Positions 58,411-64,000 of a stretch of 64,000 bases of DNA are shown here, piece after piece. Location: contig JBPPLN010000001.1 in the NCBI GenBank assembly GCA_051920445.1, forward strand, positions 992,001 to 1,056,000. The letters are read 5' to 3'. The translations under genes were made by a program, and so were the position numbers. The notes under the pieces are model-generated. The model was not told where the DNA came from. It saw only the letters and a list, made by a program, of their open reading frames with translations, and did no database searches. The DNA is from CAG-177 sp003514385. GTDB lineage: Bacteria > Bacillota > Clostridia > Oscillospirales > Acutalibacteraceae. The number at the start of each line of letters is the position of its first letter. Positions within the stretch are counted from its first letter, which is position 1.

Positions 58411-58895
58411 GATAAAAGCCGCAACCCACGCCGAATACATGAATTGCGGCTCTTTTTGCTCTTTGGTCTGCGCCGAGTGGGGCTATCCTTTTCACGGGCT
58501 GTCACAGTCGGATGCAGAAAGCGTTTTCTTTGCCCCGAAGCCGTATGCAGATACCGCGAGTAGGCAAAAAAACGCTTAAAAGAGCAAAAGTAAATATGGC
58601 AAAAGCCGCAAACTATGATAAAAGCCGCAACCCACGCTGAATGCATAAGTTGCGCCTCTTTTTGCTCTTTGGTCTGCGCCGGGTGTGGCTATCCTTTTCA
58701 CGGGCTGTCACAGTCGGATGCAGAAAGCGTTTTCTTTGCCCCGAAGCCGTATGCAGATACCGCGAGTGGGCAAAAAAACGCTTAAAAGAGCAAAAGTAAA
58801 TATGGCAAAAGCCGCAAACTATGATAAAAGCCGCAGCCCACGCTAAAACGCAAGTTGCGGCTCTTTTTGCTCTTTGGTCTGCGCCGAATGTGACA
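58411..58895. repeat. 206-bp tandem repeat array (about 2.4 units)
   Basis: Units begin at 58411, 58617 and 58823 with GATAAAAGCCGCA, a spacing of exactly 206 bp. The first two units are roughly 95 percent alike; the third stops after about 70 bp near the glgP stop. Each full unit is itself an inverted repeat: GCGGCTCTTTTTGCTCTTT near its start is mirrored by AAAGAGCAAAAG...GCCGC near its end, and AAGCGTTTTCTTTGCC by GGCAAAAAAACGCTT. The hairpin GCCGCAACCC...TTGCGGC with T-run at each unit start can terminate glgP and plus-strand transcription. Confidence 0.8.
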
Positions 58896-58899
58896 GTCC

Positions 58900-61305
58900 T
58901 TATTTTGCGGGGACGGTGTGCCAGATGTTCTTTGCGTACTCGTTTACCGCTCTGTCGGCGGCAAATCTGCCGGAGCAGGCAGTGTTCATCAGCGACATCG
59001 AGTTCCAGCGCGTTCTGTCCGCCCAGAGCTCGTCGATTCTGTTCTGCGCCTGGCGGTAGTCCGCGAAGTCCGCAAGAACCATGTAGGGGTCGTGATAGAC
59101 GATGGTTCCGCTGATTTCCGGGAACTGCTTGCCGCAGAAGCCGCGGTTTATGAAATCGATGACATTGCGAAGCTCTGCATTGTTGTTGTAGAAATTCATC
59201 GGCACATAGCCTCTGCTCCGAAGGTCGTTGACCTCGGGGGTGGTCATGCCGAAGATAACAATATTCTCGTCGCCGACTGCGTCGTGAATCTCAACATTCG
59301 CGCCGTCGAGCGTGCCGAGAGTTATCGCGCCGTTCATCATCAGCTTCATATTGCCCGTGCCGCTCGCCTCGGTTCCGGCGAGGGATATCTGCTCGCTGAC
59401 ATCGGCGGCGGGCATCATATATTCAGCCATGGAGACGTTGTAGTCCTCCATGTAGACGACCTTGAGCCTGCCCTTGACATCGGGGTCGTTGTTGATGAGA
59501 TCCGCGAGGGCGCAGATGAAGCTGATTATCTTCTTCGCCATGAAGTAGCCGCTCGCCGCTTTTGCGCCGAAGATATAGGTGTGGGGCGTGAAATCGCCCG
59601 AGGGATTCGCCTTTATCGCGAGATATTTCGCGAGGATGTTGAGCGCATTGAGGTGCTGGCGCTTATACTCGTGCAGGCGCTTGACCTGAACATCAAAGAT
59701 GGAGTTCGGGTCGAGCTCGATGCCGGTCTTCGCCTTGACTCGCTTGGCGAAGTCCGCTTTGTTCGCGGTCTTTATCTTCTCTATCTCTGCGAGCACGGCG
59801 GGGTTATCTTTATATTTTGCAAGCTCCGAGAGGCACTCGGCGTTATATACGAACTCTCCGCCGATGAGGTCGCTGAGCATCGAGGTCAGGCGCGGGTTTG
59901 CCTGGCAGAGCCAGCGGCGGTGGGCGATGCCGTTTGTGACATTGCAGAACTTGTCGGGCGTGAGAGTATAGAAATCATGGAACACGCTGTCCTTGAGTAT
60001 CTCGCTGTGAAGAGCGGAGACGCCGTTGACGCTGTGGCAGCAGGCGACGCAGAGGTTCGCCATGCGCACGACTCCGTTTGAGATAACAGCCATTCTCTCG
60101 ACCTTATTAGCGTCGTGGGTCTGCTCCCAGACGCTGCTGCGGAAACGGTTGTCTATCTCCTTGACTATCTGATAGATTCTCGGCAGCAGGCGGCGGAAGA
60201 GATCCTCGCTCCAGCATTCGAGAGCTTCGCTCATGACGGTATGGTTCGTGTAGGCGAAAACCTTCGTCACAACATCCCATGCGTCATCCCAGCTGTAGCC
60301 GCACTCGTCGAGCAGCAGGCGCATAAGCTCGGGAATGGCGAGAGTCGGGTGGGTGTCGTTGATATGGATAGCCATCTTGTCGCAGAGATTGTCGAGCGAG
60401 CCGTATTTGCGCAGGTGGCGGTTGACTATATCCTGAACGGATGCGGAGACGAGGAAATACTGCTGGCGCAGACGCAGGCTCTTGCCCTCGGGATGATTGT
60501 CCGCGGGATAGAGGACCTTGCTTATGACCTCTGCCATGGCGTTTTGCTCCATGGCGCGCAGGTAATCGCCCTGGTTGAAGGAATTCATGTCTATTTCCGA
60601 GCTTTTCGCACTCCAGAGGCGCAGGACACTGACGCCCTTGCCGTCCTTACCGGCGACCATCATATCATAGGGTACGGCGTGGACTTTCTTCGCGTTCTCT
60701 ATATCGACGCTGTGATAGCCGTCCTCCCAGCGGTCAACGACATTGCCCTCGAAGCTGACGTCAACGCTCTTCTCCTCGCGCGCGACGAGCCAAACTTCGC
60801 CGCCGGGGAGCCAGAAATCGGGCATCTCGGTCTGCCAGCCGTCAACGAGCTTCTGCTTGAAGATACCGTATTCATAGAGAATGGAGTAGCCCATGCCGAG
60901 ATAGCCGTCGGTTGCCAAAGCGTCGAGATAGCACGCCGCAAGGCGGCCCAGACCGCCGTTGCCGAGACCCGCGTCCGGCTCGCAGTCATAGAGCTTGTCG
61001 AGCTTGATGCCGAAATCTTTGAGTGCCTCCTCCATAACGGGGATGAGATTGAGGTTATAGAGCGTGTTCTTGAGCGAGCGTCCCATGAGGAACTCCATGC
61101 ACATATAGTACACGCGCTTCGAGCCGCTCTCTTCGCAGCGCTGTTCAAACTCATGTCTGCCCTGTCTGAGCATATCGCGGGTTATCATCGCGATAGCCTT
61201 GTAAAACTGCTCGTAGTTGGCCTCCTCGGGAGTTACGCCGAAAAAGTGAGAGAGCTTTGCGGTTATCTGCTCCTCGGCGGCCTTCTTTGTCAGTGAATAA
61301 TCCAT
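58900..61305 (-). CDS. glgP: Glycogen/maltodextrin phosphorylase
   Basis: An 801-residue GT35 phosphorylase, full length, releasing glucose-1-phosphate from alpha-1,4-glucans. It starts YSLTKKAAEEQITAKLSHFF. Landmarks are YYMCMEFLMGRSLKNTLYNL, DAGLGNGGLGRLAACYLDAL, INDTHPTLAIPELMRLL, and the PLP-lysine region EASGTGNMKLMMNGAITLGT with DGANVEI following. AAAGG precedes ATG 61305. The gene is monocistronic with its own promoter, without other glycogen genes nearby. The repeat array lies directly after its stop. Confidence 0.96.
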   Translation of the reverse strand: MDYSLTKKAAEEQITAKLSHFFGVTPEEANYEQFYKAIAMITRDMLRQGRHEFEQRCEESGSKRVYYMCMEFLMGRSLKNTLYNLNLIPVMEEALKDFGIKLDKLYDCEPDAGLGNGGLGRLAACYLDALATDGYLGMGYSILYEYGIFKQKLVDGWQTEMPDFWLPGGEVWLVAREEKSVDVSFEGNVVDRWEDGYHSVDIENAKKVHAVPYDMMVAGKDGKGVSVLRLWSAKSSEIDMNSFNQGDYLRAMEQNAMAEVISKVLYPADNHPEGKSLRLRQQYFLVSASVQDIVNRHLRKYGSLDNLCDKMAIHINDTHPTLAIPELMRLLLDECGYSWDDAWDVVTKVFAYTNHTVMSEALECWSEDLFRRLLPRIYQIVKEIDNRFRSSVWEQTHDANKVERMAVISNGVVRMANLCVACCHSVNGVSALHSEILKDSVFHDFYTLTPDKFCNVTNGIAHRRWLCQANPRLTSMLSDLIGGEFVYNAECLSELAKYKDNPAVLAEIEKIKTANKADFAKRVKAKTGIELDPNSIFDVQVKRLHEYKRQHLNALNILAKYLAIKANPSGDFTPHTYIFGAKAASGYFMAKKIISFICALADLINNDPDVKGRLKVVYMEDYNVSMAEYMMPAADVSEQISLAGTEASGTGNMKLMMNGAITLGTLDGANVEIHDAVGDENIVIFGMTTPEVNDLRSRGYVPMNFYNNNAELRNVIDFINRGFCGKQFPEISGTIVYHDPYMVLADFADYRQAQNRIDELWADRTRWNSMSLMNTACSGRFAADRAVNEYAKNIWHTVPAK

Positions 61306-61371
61306 TGTATCAAACCTTTCGTTTGCTTGTGCAGCATATACTGCCGGATATATAAAAATATACCAAATGTT

Positions 61372-61400
61372 ATTTTATACCGAAAATGTAAATAATACAA
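61372..61400 (-). promoter_or_regulatory. Promoter of glgP
   Basis: On minus: TTGTAT (61400-61395), N17, TAAAAT (61377-61372). Confidence 0.65.
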
Positions 61401-61511
61401 CCGAATACTCGCAATTACCGCTCGAACGCCCTCAGAAAAAACGAACTCCCCGGCGAGAATTTTCAATAAAAATGCCTAAAAATGTCAAACACGATTGAAA
61501 AAACAAATATT

Positions 61512-61540
61512 GTTTACAATTTGTTCATATTTATGTATAC
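61512..61540 (+). promoter_or_regulatory. Promoter of the candidate sRNA
   Basis: TTTACA (61512-61517), N17, TATACT (61535-61540). No coding start follows on plus within 450 bases. Confidence 0.7.
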
Positions 61541-61546
61541 TTGATG

Positions 61547-61705
61547 CAACACGGCGCAATTATTCTATATGTGTACCCAAGAGGTACTGAAGAGACAACT
61601 ACCTATCTGGTTTTAATAATTGTCAACTTCTTTTTTCATTTTTATTTTCTCTTTCCCCAAAGCTAAAGCCGAATGCTGCACACATTCGGCTTTAACTTTT
61701 TTTCG
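61547..61705 (+). ncRNA. Candidate small RNA of about 155 nt
   Basis: A consensus-like promoter ends at 61540. A stem CAATTATT (61556-61563)/AATAATTG (61614-61621) encloses a hairpin GTACC/GGTAC (61572-61586) and an unpaired GAAGAGACAACTACC stretch. A strong terminator, AAAGCCGAATG/CATTCGGCTTT (61664-61693) with a T7 tail, closes it. The region has no ORF and lies between two minus-strand genes, so the plus-strand terminator would be pointless without such a transcript. I do not recognise the family. Confidence 0.6.
61664..61703 (+). terminator. Terminator of the candidate sRNA
   Basis: An 11-bp perfect stem with loop CTGCACA and AACTTTTTTT on plus. Confidence 0.88.
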
Positions 61706-61721
61706 GGGAACTTTTTTATTT

Positions 61722-61880
61722 TTACAGGTCGTCTACATCCTGCACGGGCTGCGAGCCGTCGAGCGGAGTGCCCGAATAACTGCCGAGAACATCGGTCGGA
61801 ATAACTCCCTCTTTGTTCATCGGGTCGTTGTACTGCGGAATTTCGATTATCTTTTTCTTCTGCTTTTTCGGCTTGTCCAC
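61722..61880 (-). CDS. Small acidic-tailed protein of unknown function
   Basis: A 52-residue protein, VDKPKKQKKKIIEIPQYND at the start and LGSYSGTPLDGSQPVQDVDD near the end. It starts with GTG at 61880-61878, eight bases after AAAGGAG, and ends with TAA at 61724. The basic start and DxLGSYxGxPxDG...PVQDxDDL end match a small conserved clostridial protein pattern that I recall without a known function. Convergent with the candidate sRNA and divergent from mltG. It is probably disordered and may bind a partner. Confidence 0.7.
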   Translation of the reverse strand: MDKPKKQKKKIIEIPQYNDPMNKEGVIPTDVLGSYSGTPLDGSQPVQDVDDL

Positions 61881-62014
61881 AAAAAATTCTCCTTTCTCTG
61901 CGTTTGCGTTTTTAGCTTTCCGCGCGGGCGCGCCGATATTCCGTGAAGCAGAAAGTTGAATTTGCGCGTTATTTCTGATAGAATCATCTTGTCCGAAAGA
62001 CGGAGGTGCAAAAA

Positions 62015-62830
62015 ATGAAAAATTTCAAAAAATATATCGCCGCTTTGCTTATTTTTGTTCTCGCGCTGAGCCTTTGCTCCTGCTCGCTGATTGACCGTCT
62101 CAAGCCCGCCCCCGCGCCGGAGACGGTCAGGCTAACCTTTCCCGAGGGTACGACTGTCATTCAGGCGGCGCAGAAGCTCGAAGAGGGCGGCGTATGCACA
62201 AAGGACGAGTTTATCTCGGCGGTCAACAACACCGAACGGGACAACAAATTCGTTAAAGCTATAAACAATCCGCAGGAGCGCCCGTTCCTGCTTGAGGGCT
62301 ATATCTATCCCGACACATATGATTTCTATGTCGGCGAGGGCGCGGAAAAGGCGCTCGGACGCTTTCTCGCAAACACTGAATCGAAGCTCACCGACGATAT
62401 GTATGCTAAAGCTCAGGAAATCGGCATGTCCATGGACGAGATAATCACGCTCGCTTCGATAATCCAGCAGGAGGCGTCGGTGCCGTCGGTCATGGCGAAT
62501 GTCTCCTCCGTGCTCCACAACAGGCTCAATTCATCGAGCTATCCGCGCCTGCAGTGCGACGCGACGGTTTTCTATTTAAAGCGCAGCGTCAAGCCGTATA
62601 TAAGCGAGGATCAGGCGGACAAGTACGATGAGTTTTACAACACCTACGACCGCAAGGGACTCCCGGCGGGTCCGATAACGAACCCCGGAATTGAAGCGAT
62701 AAACGCCGCGCTGAACCCGGCGGACACGGACTACTATTTCTTCGTCACCGACAACGACGGCAACTACTATTTTGCAAAGACCTATCAGGAGCATCTGAAA
62801 AACTGCAAAGCGGCGGGGGTCGCGCAGTAA
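62015..62830 (+). CDS. mltG: Second MltG-like endolytic transglycosylase lipoprotein
   Basis: A 271-residue YceG/MltG protein, more compact than the copy at 35650. It begins with a lipoprotein-type signal (FKKYIAALLIFVLALSLCSC) and a LysM-like segment (RLTFPEGTTVIQAAQKLEEGG). LLEGYIYPDTYDFYVGEG, the catalytic motif ITLASIIQQEAS, VLHNRLNSSSYPRLQCDATV and GLPAGPITNPGIEAI follow. In the catalytic motif only the second Glu position is kept (IIQQE against IVEIE in the other copy). ATG 62015 has CGGAGGTG upstream. It should release nascent glycan strands at the outer membrane face. Confidence 0.92.
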   Translation: MKNFKKYIAALLIFVLALSLCSCSLIDRLKPAPAPETVRLTFPEGTTVIQAAQKLEEGGVCTKDEFISAVNNTERDNKFVKAINNPQERPFLLEGYIYPDTYDFYVGEGAEKALGRFLANTESKLTDDMYAKAQEIGMSMDEIITLASIIQQEASVPSVMANVSSVLHNRLNSSSYPRLQCDATVFYLKRSVKPYISEDQADKYDEFYNTYDRKGLPAGPITNPGIEAINAALNPADTDYYFFVTDNDGNYYFAKTYQEHLKNCKAAGVAQ

Positions 62831-62859
62831 AAATTTTGCAAATATTGCTTCTCGTGTAA

Positions 62860-62888
62860 TTGAATTTTTCAGCCGCGCATAGTATAAT
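62860..62888 (+). promoter_or_regulatory. Promoter of mfd
   Basis: TTGAAT (62860-62865), N17, TATAAT (62883-62888). Confidence 0.8.
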
Positions 62889-62941
62889 TAGATTTTAGGC
62901 AAATCAAATATACTTCATCACAGGGGTATAAAAGAGGTATT

Positions 62942-64000
62942 ATGAACGGTCTTATTGCATCTGCAAAGAAAATAGAAGAATACGGCGCACTGCTCGACTG
63001 CGTCAAAAACACCCGTCTGCCCATAGGCATGACGGGTCTTTCCCATATACACAAGGCGCATTTCGCCGCCGCGCTGAACGCGGACTGCGGCAGACCCGTG
63101 CTCGTGATAACGGCGGATGAGGCGCAGGCTTCGCGCCTTGCGCTCGACATGAAAACGCTCGGCTGCCGCGCCCTGCTCTATCCCGCGAGGGATTTTGCGT
63201 TCCGCTCGACGGAGAGCCAGTCGCGCGAATATGAGCACAGGCGGCTCGGCGTGCTCGACAAGATGCTGCGCGGCGAGGCGCAGGCGGTAATCTGCTCCGC
63301 AGAGGCGGCGTCGCAGCTGACTCTGCCGCCCAAAGAGCTTAAAAACCGCACGATTGAACTCGCCGTCGGCGACGAGATGCCGCTCGAGGATATAGTAAAA
63401 GCGCTGCTTCGCGCCGGCTACTCCCGCTCGGCGCAGGTCGACGGAGTCGGTCAATATGCAGTGCGCGGCGGAGTGCTCGACTTCTTCACGCCCGGCGAGG
63501 AATATCCCTGCCGCCTTGAGCTGTGGGGCGACGAAATAGACAGCATGGCGTATTTTGATATAGAAACTCAGCGCCGCACGGACAACATTGAAAAGATAAA
63601 AATAACCCCGTCAAACGAGATTCTCCCGCCCGACACGGACGAATTCGTCGAGCTGCTCGAGCGTTTTCGCTCGGAGATACACGGCAAGGGTGCTGTCAAG
63701 GCACGCGAGTGCGTTGACAAGGATATAGACAGAATAAAGGGCGGTCTGCGCCTGCAATCGACAGACAAATATATGCCCCTGCTCTACGATGTGGCTTCGA
63801 TATTCGACTACGCGAAGGGCTATATTCTCTGCGTGAGCGAGAGCTTTTCCGTCAAAGAGCGGTTCAACGCCGCCATCGGACTCATGCACGAGGCGATGAA
63901 GGCGATGTTCGAGGAGGGCGAGCTCTGCCCCGGACTCGACAGATTTTCTCTGCATCTCTCAGACCTGCTGAACAACTATGAGCAGATGGGCGCCATATAC
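62942..64000 (+). CDS. mfd: Transcription-repair coupling factor, N-terminal part
   Basis: The frame is open from ATG 62942 to the window end (353 codons), so this is the first third of the gene. The UvrB-like damage-recognition module is clear: PIGMTGLSHIHKAHFAAAL, LLYPARDFAFRSTESQSREYEHRRLGVL and GGVLDFFTPGEEYPCRLELWGDEIDSM. Mfd pushes stalled RNA polymerase off damaged DNA and recruits UvrA. It follows mltG but has a good promoter of its own and an AGAGGT Shine-Dalgarno. The helicase domains lie beyond the window. Confidence 0.93.
   Translation, partial: MNGLIASAKKIEEYGALLDCVKNTRLPIGMTGLSHIHKAHFAAALNADCGRPVLVITADEAQASRLALDMKTLGCRALLYPARDFAFRSTESQSREYEHRRLGVLDKMLRGEAQAVICSAEAASQLTLPPKELKNRTIELAVGDEMPLEDIVKALLRAGYSRSAQVDGVGQYAVRGGVLDFFTPGEEYPCRLELWGDEIDSMAYFDIETQRRTDNIEKIKITPSNEILPPDTDEFVELLERFRSEIHGKGAVKARECVDKDIDRIKGGLRLQSTDKYMPLLYDVASIFDYAKGYILCVSESFSVKERFNAAIGLMHEAMKAMFEEGELCPGLDRFSLHLSDLLNNYEQMGAIY

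Noticed and set aside
58411..58895. CRISPR-like array
   Set aside because: The repeat unit is 206 bp with no unique spacers between units. It is a tandem duplication of one element.
60115..61296. 393-codon open frame on plus over glgP
   Set aside because: Antisense to a fully recognisable phosphorylase. No ribosome-binding site.

Overview
The window looks like a chromosomal segment from an anaerobic, spore-forming member of the Clostridia, probably an uncultured gut Oscillospirales-type bacterium. The evidence is of three kinds. Sporulation genes are present (yqfC, yqfD, ylbJ and an alpha/beta SASP). Anaerobic enzymes are present (pyruvate:ferredoxin oxidoreductase, iron-type alcohol dehydrogenase, BFD-type flavoproteins, a NifU/GGGtGRT pair). 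Promoters, Shine-Dalgarno sequences and riboswitches have Firmicutes style. Most of it is moderately GC-rich core genome. No tRNA, rRNA operon, CRISPR array, prophage or full-size insertion sequence was seen.

Layout. 1-5.4 kb: a cut DUF4352 lipoprotein-like gene, a divergent XRE regulator/SLOG gene pair with twin operators, yqfC-yqfD, ylbJ, a small Cys protein and an Fe-ADH. 5.4-12.5 kb: a MITE-like element, a CNNM/CorC-type membrane protein, the large PFOR gene and a YibE/F membrane protein. 12.5-14.2 kb: an AT-rich foreign patch with an S51 peptidase, then an XRE/zinc-ribbon gene broken by two frameshifts. 14.3-22 kb: a Gfo/Idh/MocA oxidoreductase, an RsuA-type pseudouridine synthase, murA, walJ-rlmH, and pnp and rpsO. 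22-31 kb: a DUF4434 protein, an esterase, a large protein of unknown function with a propeller motif, an ECF sigma/anti-sigma pair, a hemolysin-III protein and a GH3 glucosidase.

31-37.5 kb holds the rpmG-secE-nusG-rplK-rplA-rplJ-rplL cluster with an L10 leader, a HEAT-like protein, an MltG and a GntR/UTRA regulator. 37.5-43.7 kb is a five-gene flavoprotein operon driven divergently from the GntR gene: a GlpA-like oxidase, a second FAD oxidoreductase, a PhnP-like metallo-hydrolase, DUF1667 and an alkyl-DHAP-synthase-like flavoprotein. 43.7-48 kb has a possible 6S-type RNA, FMN-riboswitch-controlled ribU, yhaM, prmA, a long non-coding structured element and the SASP gene.

48-64 kb has a DUF1538 membrane protein coupled to a tandem PII-like protein, gdhA, a second MITE-like element, small membrane and hydrolase genes, the NifU-like/GGGtGRT pair, a DUF1846 protein, a 206-bp tandem repeat array, glgP, a candidate small RNA, a 52-residue protein, a second MltG and the start of mfd.

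The most promising items for novelty are the DUF1538/PII-like pair, the GntR-controlled flavoprotein operon with its head-on overlapping promoters, the NifU/GGGtGRT pair, the candidate sRNA at 61.5 kb, and the structured non-coding elements at 47.3, 52.5 and 58.4 kb. Several starts were moved from the longest ORF to the codon that fits the Shine-Dalgarno sequence. Two genes (yqfD and the DUF1538 gene) seem to need a non-canonical ATT start. All functional calls come from reading the sequence and recalled family patterns; no search was run.
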